Positions 21,260 through 32,680 of a DNA stretch of 64,000 nucleotides are shown piece after piece. Source of the DNA: Saccharina japonica. Its lineage: Eukaryota; Sar; Phaeophyceae; Laminariales; Laminariaceae. Position 1 is the stretch's first letter; each line of letters starts with the position of its first letter. A program made the translations under genes and the position numbers. Location: the NCBI GenBank assembly GCA_008828725.1, contig MEHQ01001160.1:62001-126000 (forward strand), read 5' to 3'. A model generated the notes under the pieces. That model was not told the DNA's origin, did not search any database, and worked only from the letters and a program-made list of their open reading frames with translations.

Positions 21260-21510
21260 GACGCATGCTACGCTAGAGGTAGCACTATTTGGCTTAAGTT
21301 CAATCTGGATATTCGGGCTCCTTAACGCAAAATAGTAGGATTATAAGTCTTGCGTTGCAAATATTTTCCATTATTTATTTAGGCCATGTCATCGTTCCTC
21401 GGGTAGCACTTGTATTAGGCAATTACATTGCTTTGGCGCGAGGTATAGGGCGCCTCAAAGCCCACCCCCCCCCAGAAAAAACAGGGTGCGCCTCTATCGT
21501 AGCACGCCTC
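21260..21510 (-). mobile_element. MITE family 1, copy 14 (complete, inverted)
   Basis: Ends GACGCATGCTACGCTAGAGG and CCTCTATCGTAGCACGCCTC. Internal GGGCTCCTTAACGCAAAATA. A short C-run has expanded inside at 21465-21474. Confidence 0.7.
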
Positions 21511-22859
21511 GGTTCGTTCGTGATGTCAGAGCTGTCCTTATTGTACACAACGGCTTTTTTGTTTAAACAACGCCCCACATCTTGCCATAGATACTACGGT
21601 AGATCTTAAAACTACGCATTCTCGACGAGCGACCAACCACACGACCTTCATCGCTTCCGTTACACGATTCGTGCGTTATTTGCGACGTTACCACTAACAG
21701 CCTTTGCTAATATCACCTTGTGATGATCTTGTCGGCGAAATTGCCACAACTTGGCTAGTCGTCGGGCCAGCTCCGCTCTGCCGTCCTGCCGCTTCCCCTT
21801 TCATTGTCGTCTCTTCGGTCGCATCCGGTTCTACCCGTTGCCTGTCCGCCGTCGGCATTTTGTTCTTGTTGTCGGTCTTAACAGTTTGGTGGATGATATT
21901 ATCCGAGGACATCGCCTTCAGATCTGAAACGGATCGTTGCGATACAAGCGTACAAAAAACACGGGCGGAATTGCAGTTTCTGAGCAAACCACAGGTGGGC
22001 AGTGTGCGAGCAACCTAAAGGGTATTTATAGAGCATAGTTAGGCGGGAATGGCAGGCGTAATAGACGCAAAACCAAACCAAGGTGATATATGCACACGGT
22101 GAAAGGCAAGGAATTGAAAATACCTTGGAGCTCGCCCTGTAAATGCGGCCGCCCAATCCTAACGAAGTGACTATGGCACTTTGTTAGAGTCACCCTGAGG
22201 ATGTTCAGGGAACTCGCCCGGACTCCAACGCATAGCAGGGTTTATAATTCAATATTGGCCAGGTGTCACGGTAGAGAGAGTGTTCCCGTTTTCACTACCG
22301 AGTCTAGTCCACTCTGTCGAGCGGCTCCATACTTCAATTGAAATTGGACATTAGGTAAAAAACCTGTTGTCGCAGAGTAGCAACCAGTACACTCATCGGT
22401 GAGTATCACGAAAGCCAAAGCTTGATACGGTTAAATCCGCAACGAAATATTGCTCCAGTGCCCCAAGACATTCGCAAGGAACTTATACTTGAAATAATGG
22501 TGGGAAAAAACGAAATGCTCCGCAGCGAGAGGAAAAGGTCATTCCCTACGGCGGAATACGAAGCGCAGGACTGAACACGGCTACAGCTACAACAAAAGAG
22601 ACGTCTTGTAAGCGAGCTGTGATACACAGGGGGGTAGGGGTCGCATTTCCGAGGCCCCAACCTTACCTTCTGACGGCGCTTTTCAACTGACGAGGTACCC
22701 GGTACCTTGGGGGTCGATACTAACTCGCAGCAATTTTCGTTGGGTTCCTATCTACGTAGGCAATGGAGTTATTTATGTACTATTTAACGGGTTAGCATTC
22801 GAAATGTTCACACCTCGGAAAACGTAACATTCGGATAACACTTATCTACGTCATGGGGC
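21511..22859. other. No confident gene
   Basis: Apart from the low-confidence minus-strand frame at 21694-21987, no feature is supported. The palindrome array begins at its right edge. Confidence 0.4.
21694..21987 (-). CDS. Unrecognised hydrophilic open frame, 97 codons
   Basis: From the internal Met in KAMSSDNIIHQ the product is strongly hydrophilic and rich in Thr, Gln, Asp and Lys (TDNKNKMPTADRQRVEPDAT), which looks more like real disordered protein than the random frames around it. The stretch is GC-richer than its flanks. No domain, splice site or homologue is recognised, and an open plus-strand frame overlaps it. Confidence 0.25.
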   Translation of the reverse strand: MLRNCNSARVFCTLVSQRSVSDLKAMSSDNIIHQTVKTDNKNKMPTADRQRVEPDATEETTMKGEAAGRQSGAGPTTSQVVAISPTRSSQGDISKGC

Positions 22860-22889
22860 CTAACACAGGGACTTGGCAACGTACTACCA

Positions 22890-22985
22890 TAGTGTTTACA
22901 CTGGAGGGGCAATCACCGTAACGCGGTAACACGGTGTTAACACCGGAGGGGCAATCGCGGTAACGCGATAACACAGTGTTAACTG
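22890..22985 (+). repeat. Tandem duplication of about 50 bp inside the dyad array
   Basis: Two units share GGAGGGGCAATC, CGGTAACGCG and TAACAC.GTGTTAAC. Each carries one dyad, suggesting that some sites spread by local duplication. Confidence 0.7.
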
Positions 22986-23649
22986 GAAACCCAAGAACGT
23001 GCACACGTCTTAACGTTATGTTACACCGTGATCCGTCCTTCAACTAACACTTTAACATAGTGTTAGGCTCTGAGCAAACACGTACATTATCACTCTAACA
23101 TTCCCAGATCGATATCTGCAGATTTACTAACACGATAACATAATGTTACTCTCCACGGAGCGTTAGACATAACACACTAACATTGTGTTACCCTTCGAAT
23201 GAGTGTTAACATTGTGTTACAAATAACACCTAACATTACACTAACAACATAGTGTCCAGCACTACTAACACTACGTTATTCGGACCCCCAGTCTGATTGC
23301 CTCAAGGTCGGATACCGTAAAAATTAACATACTTTAGATACGTTGCAGTCTTGGCCGGCCGATACGTAACACTACGGTAGGGTGTTAGCCTAAATGCGGA
23401 GGTCTACTCAACATTGTGTTACGGTGTTTCTGTCAGTAAATATGTGATTTTAACATTACGTTACTGTGTTACCATAATAATCAATCCGGGCGTAACATTA
23501 TGTTACTGAGTTAACGTGGGGGCCGGAGTCAATCCAACGTAATGTTACTACGGTACCCTTTGGATCTTCCCACGCTCTAACATGTGTTACCTGTGTTAGG
23601 GGTAAAGCGGCGTCGCGGAGTATGATAATGTAGCCGTGTTATCCAATTT

Positions 23650-24290
23650 TGCTGACATCCCAGCAACACAGTAGTTAGTATTGTAGTAATTTACTCGTAG
23701 TGGATTTAGAAGCGCGACCTCAGTACCTGCAGTAGTCAAATCTGCAATGCATCACGCTGGGGGAATACTGATTGAGCTAAACCAACGCGAATGAACATCT
23801 AAGTATACGTGCCGTTCGAGCTATTTATTTTTATTTCAAGAAAAAACATGTCGTCAGCATACAGCAGCAGTAGAACAGCAGTAATAGCAGCATCAGTATA
23901 GGTCGTTTTACGCTCAGCTTGTCGATCTAACCCTTGAACCCTCTGTACGAGTATTTAATCTATTGTGTGTCTCCTGGTTCCCCAAAGCGGTATTGATATT
24001 CGGCATAATTTGAAGACGAAAACTCTGCACCTACCTCTGATTCGTACCTGTCCACAACAACTGATATTTTCCTAACATAGGTGCCACCACTCCGACTGCT
24101 GTAGGATATGTACAGCAGCAGAGCTTCTTCATCCCCTCATCACTAGGAGGCTGGGCCTGGCAATTCGTCGCTCGATACGGACTGCTGCTGCTGCCGCTGC
24201 TACGGTAACATATAATAATGTCAACGTTTTATTGGCTGTATACATACTTACGTTAACCCTCTTATAACGTGTTTTAGGATATCCACAAAG
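23650..24290. other. Spacer between the two dyad clusters
   Basis: Few dyads occur here. Contains CAG/GTA-rich stretches at 23855-23900 and 24110-24205 (CTGCTGCTGCCGCTGCTACG). No gene recognised. Confidence 0.45.
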
Positions 24291-24507
24291 ATTTCCGCTA
24301 ACACACTAACAAAGTGTTGGCGACAGCACTTCATAATTCGGCAGTTAAGAATTTAAGGCTGGATTTTCAGACGAAAATAAGAACATGACCTCTTATATAT
24401 TGAAAATAGTGTAGGACACACCCTCCCTTACAAAAGAAGAATTCCAGCCTGGTCAGAATTAAGAGATTCTTAACTGGTGTCGCGTACTGTAGTGTTATGC
24501 GGTAAGC

Positions 24508-24935
24508 GTTTAATTGGTCATATACGTTGGCTATGAGTCTGAAGTGTGCCAAGGTAGCAAGTAAGAATAAGGCAACATGCTAACATAACGATACTCGCTA
24601 CAGGCTGGTGTCGCTAACACGGTAACACATTGTTAACGTAATATTGGTAATCCAGCTAAAACACTTGACACATGGTGTTATGTAAACGTTTATTGGACCA
24701 TGTACGTTATCCGTCTAAAGTGTGTTACCGCAGCAAGTAAGAATTCCGCTGACACACTATCATAACGTTACTCGCTGCGAGCTGATATCGATAACACAGT
24801 ACCATAATGTTAACGCTTCATTGACCATGTACGTTATCCCTATAACGTGTGTTACGATGGCAACTAGGAATTAGGGTTAGGGTAAGGTAACACACTAACA
24901 TAGTGTTCCTTGCTATGGGCTGCCTACTTTAACAC
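24508..24935 (+). repeat. Tandem repeat of about 130 bp, three to four degenerate units
   Basis: Each unit runs TTGGxCCATGTACGTTATCC, then a GTGTGTTAC block, GCAAGTAAGAATT, CACACTAACATAACGTTACT, CGCTGCGAGCTG and a dyad. Units start near 24514, 24693 and 24817; a weaker one starts near 24234. Dyads occur at fixed places in the unit. Confidence 0.6.
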
Positions 24936-25140
24936 CGTATCACTTATACTGCGGTCATCACGAGATTAAGGCAACACTCTAACATAATGTTAAGCGATCA
25001 CTCGCCAATATCGTAACGCACTAACACTATGTTATCACAAAATCCGGAAATTAGATAACGTAGTAACGTTAGTAACGTAATGTTACGATTTTTTCCGCTG
25101 GCGCGTAACATTAACATAAAATGTTAAGTGTTACGTTATC

Positions 25141-27087
25141 CAAGGTGTGAACATGTTATTAAAGTTGGGGGTTGGGTGGGGCTGGGTGTTCGTCTTGGCA
25201 GGACGCACACAAACGGAAGGTTGCGTCCCCGCCATGGCATGCATCAGCCGAGCATAGCGAGACAGCCAAACTATAATGCCTGCATTATCATATTTCCTGC
25301 GTGGGCGAGCAGCAGCAAGAGTATTATGGCAATGGGCGTGTATCTTACGCTATAAACGCATCATCAAAGTTGGTGTACTTGGCCTATCCAAGCAGGCTGA
25401 ACGGCATCGTGCAACCGCCTACAGGGTACCAGGTAGATGCTAGTCACTCAACGGCATGGAGCAACACTACCCAGGGGCGGTATTGCGATGATATACGCGA
25501 TGTCTACCGCTCGAATTCGTAGAGACACTTGATTGGCCAAATCTAGCTGCCAGAGCTGAGACGTTCAACTGTCCATCCTATAGCGAGTCACGTTATACGC
25601 CTTGTGCTCGTTTATAGCCCGGATCCTAGGCCGATCTCAGCACCCCGAGCTGCGTCGTGTGACCGCCAATAATCTCGCCGCTAGTTAGCTCTGAAGTCCC
25701 GAAATGGCCAAGGAGCTGAGTGCAAAAGTGGAGTAATGCCCTTGACAACAATAAATACCTCATAGGTCGGGGCGAACGCAAAGGCGTAAGGTGATACGCA
25801 GACAACGGGGACAACCTTCAGACCCAATTACCAACCACTACGGGACCGCTACGAAGAAACTAAAAGGAGTTGATTTTCCACTGATAAGGCAAGCCGCCAG
25901 ACAAGCCAAAATCGAGGGTCTGTTCAACGTCGAGGTCCGTTTAGAATAAATGGACGTAACAGCATCGAAGCCATGTAAGCAGGTTTAAAACGGAGTATAT
26001 ATCGTGCAAAGCGGAAGAGATAGGGAATAACCACGAAAAACGGGTAACAAACACGTACGACTTGTAAAACTTTTTCATACCCGCCAGATTGCAGCCAAAA
26101 TAGGGGGACCCTTGCGCAACGCTCTGCGCTGCAGTGCCGTCGGCCCCAAAAATATGCAACCATGAAAATATAACAACGCGTGTGCGTGCTGTGCATCGGA
26201 TGTGGACGTCCTGCCAGAGCATCGAAATTGAATTTGAGGTACGTTCGAGCACGTGCAAGAACCTCTCGCGCGCCCGCTCTAACTAAATACCCGATAAATG
26301 AAGTACTACCCAGTACAATGTCAAGGTGTTTGGTGGATTATTGTCTGTCGAGGATTTGAAAGTCTGTCAACCGACATCTTTGATCAGACGTAGTGGACGG
26401 ACCTTGTTTGTGACTTTTCGTAAGGTAGCTTCGTATTTAGACACTCTGGTTGGCTACTTGGTACGAGCTGGGCCAGCCAAGAAATGTACAAAGCTTCCTA
26501 AAGTCGTACTTCGTAAACTGCTATTAAAAAAGGGTACAATAATTGGAAGCACTAACCTTGACCCACCACTGCTTGTGAAAAAAAACAGGATATACAAAAT
26601 ATATATCCTTTTGTTTTCCCCGACTCGATCCCGCCGAGATTTCCGCTAAAAATGATAAACGAAAAGTTTTTGAAACCAAATTCGTAAAAAAAAGTGTAAC
26701 TTTTGATCAAGATACAAGTTTGGCGGGGAGAGTGCTGAAGACACAAGGAGAATATCGATGTAAATTTCGATGTCGAGTTCGCCACCCATCAAGAAATATG
26801 GCCAAAGCTTGATTCGAAACAGAAGTCAAGTAATTACGGAAAACAAATCATTTCCGCCATGCCTTGGCCCATTTTGAAAGTTTTTTACTCTCATATTTTC
26901 ACCACGTATTCGAACCGAGCGTGGGAAGATACCTGCCGCCGGCCCTTTTTATATATATATATATATATTTATTTATTTTTATCGATTTTGCGGGGTTTTT
27001 TTCGTTTTTTTAATCGTCAGATCTCTCGAGAAAAAGAAAAGGAAAAGAAGGGCATGCGGCAAGTGCGTCGATTATTACAAAGGTATG
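25141..27087. other. No gene recognised
   Basis: Frames here are up to 107 codons (26326-26649 +; 25941-26258 -) with no family resemblance. An AT dinucleotide tract lies at 26950-26968. Confidence 0.4.
26950..26968 (+). repeat. TA microsatellite
   Basis: (TA)n followed by a T-rich, ATTT-repeating stretch up to about 27012. Confidence 0.8.
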
Positions 27088-27660
27088 TTCGGTAGGGTAC
27101 GTACCGAAGTATACCGGGGGTTTTTTCTCGGTAAATACCGGTACCCGATCCTTCGGTAAGTTCGATATGGCCTCGATACCGGTACCCGACACTTCGGTAA
27201 GTTCGGTATTTTTCCAATACCGGTACCCGACACTTCGGTAAGTTCGGTATTTTTCCAATACCGGTACCCGACACTTCGGTAAGTTCGGTACGCCCGCCCA
27301 AATATACCCCTGGTACCTGTATACCCTCGATCGCAATACCGGGGGTACCGGTATTTGTTCGGTACCGGGCTTGATACCCTACCGAACACTTCGGTAAGTT
27401 CGGTATTTTTTCAATACCGGTACCCGACACTTTGGTAAGTTCGGTATTGTTTCGATGCCGGTACCCGAAACTTCGGTAAGTTCGGTACTTTTCCAATACC
27501 GGTACCCGACACTTCGGTAAGTTCGGTACTTTTCCAATACCGGTACCCGACACCTCGGTAAGTTCGGTACGCCTACCCGAATATACCTGGGGTACCGGTA
27601 TACCGTCGACCACAATACCGGTGGTGATCGGTGCGGCCTCGATACCGGGAAATCGGGTAT
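27088..27660. repeat. 41-bp minisatellite array 1 with inverted terminal motifs
   Basis: The unit contains ACTTCGGTAAGTTCGGTA, then TTTTTCCAATACCGGTACCC, and repeats every 41 bp. Because 41 is not a multiple of three, all frames stay open and give Lys/Tyr-rich translations that are artefacts. The array opens with TTCGGTAGGGTACGTACCGA at 27088. Its complement TACCCTACCGAA occurs at 27375-27386, splitting the array into two blocks, each with a non-repeat stretch around ACCGGGGGTACCGGTAT. The last 60 bp are decayed. Confidence 0.85.
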
Positions 27661-28440
27661 GTATGCAATACGGACACACACCATGCATTTATTTGTGGCA
27701 GCAGCAACAGTCTTCTCTACATTATTTATGTATCAATCTGGGCCGTGGCTATGGAGTAACACCACGCACTCATATCACACCCACCGTGCATGGCTGTAGA
27801 CACAACACAACAACCACCGAGAGTACGGAGCGAAAGTATAGCTATCTTATCTCCAACTCGCGCCTTTGGGGTTCGAGGTGCCGCCGAGGCGGTGCTACGG
27901 CACGCTCTGCGCAACCTTCGTGTGGTATGAAGTAGGAGAAGCTTCGACTGCTCGCCTGAGAAAGTACTCGTATCATGCATCCTCTATACGGACTTGAACG
28001 CGATATCTCCAATCCATCGCTGCTCTAATTATACTCAAACACTGATGTACCAGCAGCAGCGGCAGCAGCACAACGCGAGGTCGCCGATGATCTAAACGGT
28101 ATGTCGAGCTTCGAACTTGGGAGGTTGGGGTATATCACGGGCTTCAAGCGTAGAACTCGATGGCAGTGGCACGCGTGGACTGTCTCAAATGTATTGCAAA
28201 TATACAGTGGAGCCCACAGCAGCAGCACATTGCCCAAGTTGGAGCTGCTGCTTCTGCCCCTCTGCTGCTGTGTTCTGCTGATGTTCTTGCTGGGGCTGGG
28301 GCTGCTGCTAACCGTGCTGCCGCTTGCTACGTGGTTGGGATGGGGGCGGCGGCATTGTCGTTTTCTCCGCCGTTGCCGCCGCCATCTGTTTGCTGTTGCT
28401 ATACAAGTATACGAGTACACATACATGTATTTAGGGTATA
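27661..28440. other. Unique sequence between the two minisatellite arrays
   Basis: CAG/CTG-rich stretches (28047-28075, 28215-28320) give Gln- or Leu-rich frames on both strands. No gene is recognised. Confidence 0.4.
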
Positions 28441-29169
28441 TTCGGTAGGGTACGTACCGATAGATACCGGGGGTATTCCTTCGGAAAATACCGGTACCTG
28501 ACACTTCGGTAAGTTCGGTATTTTTCCAATACCGGTACCCGACACTTCGGTAAGTTCCGTATTTTTCCAATACCGGTACCCGACACTTCGGTAAGTTCGG
28601 TATTTTTCCAATACCGGTACCCGACACTTCGGTAAGTTCGGTATTTTTTCAATACCGGTACCCGACACTTCGGTAAGTTCGGTATTTTTTCAATACCGGT
28701 ACCCGACACTTCTAAAAGTTCGGTATTTTTTCAATACCGGTACCCGATACTTCGGTAAGTTCGGTATTTTTCCAATACCAGTACCTGACACTTCGGTAAG
28801 TTCGGTAGGCTCACCTAAATGTACCCCGGGTACCGGTATACCCTCGGCCACAATACCGGGGGTACCGGTATTATCTCGGTAGTGTGCTTGATACCCTACC
28901 GAACACTTCGGTAAGTTCGGTATTTTTTCAATACCGGTACCCGACACTTCGGTAAGTTCGGTACTTTTTCAATACCGGTACCGGACATTTCGGTAAGTTC
29001 GGTATTTTTTCAATACCGGTACCCGACACTTCGGTAAGTTCGGTACTTTTTCAATACCGGTACCGGACATTTCGGTAAGTTCGGTATTTTTTCAATACCG
29101 GTACCCGACACTTCGGTAAGTTCGGTATGCGCAACAAATATACCCCCGGTACCGGTATACCCTACCGAA
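28441..29169. repeat. 41-bp minisatellite array 2 with inverted terminal motifs
   Basis: Same unit and architecture as array 1. It starts with TTCGGTAGGGTACGTACCGA at 28441, has the inverted motif TACCCTACCGAA inside at 28892-28903, and ends with it at 29158-29169. Most units differ by one or two bases, such as TTTTTCC versus TTTTTTC. Confidence 0.9.
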
Positions 29170-29972
29170 CTTTCCTTTGGATTATTACATGATCTATCTA
29201 CACTCCGTCCAATTTTGAGGTTGAAATTCGTCAAACTGATCGGGGCATGGCTAATCTGCTTCAAAACCATTATTTTGGCTGGCCCAGCTCTTAGCCTTCA
29301 CCGTGTTCCCGACCCACAAAAACTAGAAACAGATAAAGTACAAAAAACATACGATTTTGAGCGCGGCTCAATCCACTTGGAGTATTCTCCAGCTAAAACA
29401 TCCGGAGTAAACCTACAGTAGCGGCTTTCGAAGCTCAGCACCCAAGCTAACCGAGTCAACCTAGAGTATTACCAAGCACAGCATCCAAGTACTTACCACT
29501 GGTGTATGGTTCGGGTTGGACGGTCGACTTTAGGCGCCAAGCTCCGTAAATATGAATTATCAAGGTGTGTCCACCCCTCTATTTTTTCATCGTACTGCAG
29601 TTATATAATTTTTGTGTGAGTATTATTGCTCAGGGTTGTTCCACATTCATCCCCCGCGGTGACGTTTCAGAACTTTCGCCGTTCTCAAGGTACTTCACCT
29701 GTAACACAGAAAGCGTAGGTACCATGAAATTATGATAATCGCCGACTACTGGTACCTTGTAGGCAGGTAATACCTTTTACAGCAAGTAACTGCCATCATC
29801 CTCTGAGATCTGGGCCGTCTGCTGTGACGGATCTCCGGATACTAAACCCAAACTTTTCTATCAAACTTTTTTGCAATAAACGAAGATTCTAAAGCAACAA
29901 CAGGCAGGGTAGCATGTACCTTTCGTATGCAGATGTTATTCGAAAAAACTATACCGAATATCAGCTCTCAGA
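29170..29972. other. No gene recognised
   Basis: A 68-codon plus frame (29215-29421) is unremarkable. The region ends where the duplicated 3.2-kb segment begins. Confidence 0.4.
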
Positions 29973-30057
29973 ACGACGGTGAATTATGTTTTGTCATCCC
30001 GATATCCGCTAAATGCATCGTGCTTCATTTGCAACGAAGATGGGGTGTCGCTCTACT

Positions 30058-30156
30058 GCCGCCCCGGGATTGCTTTTAGGGATGCGAGGGTATATGATCA
30101 TACTATTAATAGTACGGCCGTTCACGAGATTATGAGTGAACACCCCCACCCCCCGT
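30058..30156 (+). repeat. Short interspersed repeat, C-rich end, copy 3
   Basis: CCCGGGATTGCTTTTAGGGA, GCGAGGGTATATGATCATAC and ACGGCCGTTCACGAGATTAT align with the copies at 2.5 and 15.1 kb. The terminal C-run is interrupted (CCCCCACCCCCC). Confidence 0.55.
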
Positions 30157-31880
30157 CTCACCCCCCTGCTCGTACGAGTAGACAGTATTGTTTAAGATGC
30201 ATCTACTTCGGACAACGTGTCGCAGAAAATGAACGAACAAAGGTGCTCATCGGAGGTATCAATCAGGACCCCTATTTCCGTCTCATCTCCGTCTCGCATA
30301 TTGTTCAACGCACGTATCGGCACTGGACGTTTAGGCCATTCGACCACATGCATAGTCTTAAGGGTATAGGGTTGTTGTACGAGTACACTGTACAAGACAC
30401 CTAATAAGGAACAAGAAATGGTTTCCAGGCAGGGTTTCTTGTTTGGACGAGAGTGATTTATACACTAATTTCAAGATAACGAATTCCGAGTTTCATATTT
30501 TCCTCTAGACCCCAGCCTGGCGTTCTTATTACGTAGCCTGTTTCGTATTAGGTGTCCGGCACTGCTGTATGTCGGATATCGTTTTCCTAGGCCCATTATC
30601 GGACCTAAATCGGACTGGGCTCCGATATACCGCACCAATTTCTGTATACGAAAGAGACGTGCGAAGTGAGAGTCGAACCCGCGTTCGCTCGACGAAGACG
30701 AATGAACATCTATTTCCTACGTACAATACGCTGAGGTACCGGGCACCGTGTTTACAGCAGGCTATGATGTTCATAGTTGCTGTGTACGTGCTGCTGTACT
30801 CGTAGCCTCTTTGAGTACGACGACTTCACACATACTGTATACTTCATTCATTCATTCGTTATGTTTTTTTCACGGCACCCGGCACGCCTACTTTTGTCGG
30901 TAAACGTTCAGGCACCCGTGTTGCGCGAGCGGGACGTACGTACGTGCGTGTATATACCTCCGCATGCCGGGCCTACCAACAAAACTCACACCCTTATATA
31001 CGCCGAGAAAACAGCCTGAAAACCAACAGCAAAGAGGACTGTTACTACTATGTCGATCCCACCTTCGTACGAGAGGGGTTTAGTTGTGGTTCGGTTGCCT
31101 ATCCTTCCCTTCGTTCTTAGTCTTCCTCTGTTTACGCTGTTTGTTGTTTGATAGGGCCATACCTCGCCAGCTGTTCATTCTTGGAGAAGCCTGGTGACAA
31201 ACGGGACGGCGGTGCTTGGGCCGGTGATCGTCATCATGTGGCCAAGCTGTGGACGCGGATGTGTGCCTCGTGGGCAGGGTCTGTGGTTAGGTGGGACGTG
31301 TGGGGTACACCGCATTGACAGCAGTTCAATGTTTGTGTCATCACGACGATGCAGTAATTTTTTATAAAAACAATGGAAACCCCGATTCATGAATATTTTG
31401 GCAAAAGCAAAAAATAGGTATACCCTGGGCAGTTAAAGCCATTTTAAGGTACCCGACGTATTGCACTCTGGACGCGTGCTACGGCAGAGGTAGCACGTTT
31501 TTGGCTGAATCGTTTTCTGAACGATCAGGTTCCTTAATCGAAATTCGTCAGACTTTACATTTTTGTGACGAATAATGTTTCAGAGTATACTTCGGTCATG
31601 GTATTTCTCTTCCGGCCAAGGGCGCACAAAAAAAAAAGTTTTCGACACCACACACCCAAAACTTTATTTTGGACCTCTCAAGGGGGGAGGGGGGGTACGA
31701 CAGACCCATCCCCCCCCTCATAACGCCACACAACCTCCTATAAAAAACATCCCTATACTAAATCCTATATAATACCAAGGGGGGCACAGCCTAGGGGGGT
31801 ACTACAGTCCATGCAGCCCCCTAAGAGCGGACAGGCGCCGACCGTAGAAGAGACAGAGAGAGAGGGAGAGAGTGATCACG

Positions 31881-31997
31881 ATGAGCACTGTCTCCGTGGT
31901 GGAGGGAGCCCTATCCAAGGCCTCCTTCGCAAAGAAGTCTCGTTGCTTGAGGCCTATCAGCGGCGTCAGAGCTCACGTCATCGACCACATGCACTAA
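31881..31997 (+). CDS. Transposon-borne frame, N-terminal part, 38 codons
   Basis: Begins MSTVSVVEGALSKASFAKKS and ends VRAHVIDHMH before a TAA. The composition looks protein-like, and the next frame (31951-32448) overlaps it and continues with a C2H2-type pattern. The two may be one protein split by a frameshift, or joined by splicing. No homologue is recognised. Confidence 0.35.
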   Translation: MSTVSVVEGALSKASFAKKSRCLRPISGVRAHVIDHMH

Positions 31998-32448
31998 CGT
32001 ACCCCTGAAGTGCAAGTTTTGCAGCCCTGCAGAGTGGGTGTGGAAATACTGGATGTCCCATCACGTAGAAGGGCGGCATTCCACTTCGTTGGCTCTGAAC
32101 AAAGCAGACCCCAACACTGCGAGATTCGAAAGCAGCTTTGACGTAAGCAAGACAGAGAAGGAGGCGGTGGCGAAAAGGATGCCAAAGGGCAAGGCTGCCA
32201 GAGCCCCCGTAGCACGCCGAACGGTCTCCCAGCAGAAGAGTAAGGGTTCCATAGCCCCCGCAGCACGCCGTAAGGTCTCACAGCACGACGGGGGGTCAGA
32301 TGAGTCAGACGACTCAGAGGAGGAGGAAGAGGAAGAGGAAGAGGAGGAGGAGTCAGAACAGGAGTCAGAAGAGGAGAGGGACGGGGGGGGGCGGGAGGAG
32401 GAAGAGCAGTCGGAAGAGAAGAGGGACGGGGGGGGAGGGGAGGAGTAA
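31951..32448 (+). CDS. Transposon-borne protein with a C2H2-type finger and acidic tail
   Basis: The frame is open from 31951 to a TAA at 32446. It reads VPLKCKFCSPAEWVWKYWMS followed by HHVEGRH, so a C-x2-C-x12/13-H-x4/5-H pattern close to the BED/C2H2 fingers common at the N-terminus of transposon proteins. Then come about 60 ordinary residues, two near-identical repeats (PVARRTVSQQ and PAARRKVSQH), and a long Asp/Glu run with Gly interruptions. No RNase-H-like or DDE catalytic region follows. The first Met in frame is at 32038, after the first cysteines, so the true start is upstream or in the preceding frame. Role unknown; DNA binding is inference. Confidence 0.5.
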   Translation, partial: GLSAASELTSSTTCTNVPLKCKFCSPAEWVWKYWMSHHVEGRHSTSLALNKADPNTARFESSFDVSKTEKEAVAKRMPKGKAARAPVARRTVSQQKSKGSIAPAARRKVSQHDGGSDESDDSEEEEEEEEEEEESEQESEEERDGGGREEEEQSEEKRDGGGGEE

Positions 32449-32554
32449 GAGGAAGAATACAAGGACGACCGCAAGGATGAGAACGAAGACGAACAGCCGG
32501 GGGGACGAAGGGAAGGGGGTGAAGGAGGGGAAGGGGGGAGCAAGAGGGGACGGG

Positions 32555-32680
32555 CGGGGAGTAGCAGCAACGGTAGCGAGACACCGGGCGAAAACGTGGG
32601 AGAACCCGTGCGCAAGAGTAGGCGGGGCAGAACGATCACGCAAAGCGTTCGCCAGAAAGATCTTGGCAGTCTTCGATGAT
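32555..32680 (+). other. Possible C-terminal basic segment of the transposon protein
   Basis: In one plus frame the sequence after the acidic run reads GENVGEPVRKSRRGRTITQS then VRQKDLGSLR before a TGA. The basic, regular composition looks more like coding than the alternatives. It would need a frame change or a splice to connect to the finger-bearing frame. Confidence 0.25.

Larger units (their letters stand above)
22860..25140. repeat. Array of TAACAY-N-RTGTTA dyads (two clusters)
   Basis: A 13-bp dyad, two inverted TAACAY half-sites with one central base, recurs more than 20 times. Examples are TAACACGGTGTTA near 22927, TAACACAGTGTTA near 22969, TAACATAGTGTTA at 23053, TAACATAATGTTA at 23136, TAACATTGTGTTA near 23178 and 23205, TAACATTATGTTA near 23493, TAACACTATGTTA near 25022 and TAACGTAATGTTA near 25069. 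Many extra half-sites lie between them. Two clusters (22.86-23.65 and 24.29-25.14 kb) flank 0.65 kb with only CAG-rich sequence. There is almost no open reading frame. Such a density cannot be chance, but the sequence between sites is mostly unrelated, so this is not a simple satellite. Confidence 0.75.

Noticed and set aside
27017-29270. Long Lys/Tyr-rich open frames over the minisatellite arrays (up to 223 codons)
   Set aside because: They come from a 41-bp unit that is open in all registers; the same peptide words appear in every frame, so this is a by-product of the repeat.
29979-30404. 141-codon frame duplicated at 34.5 kb
   Set aside because: Conservation is explained by the recent duplication of the whole segment; the frame runs through the poly-C repeat and resembles nothing.
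30650-30745. Possible tRNA on the minus strand (GGTTCGACTC box near 30675)
   Set aside because: The T-loop-like word is present, but the T stem pairs poorly, there is no A box at the right distance and no matching acceptor stem.
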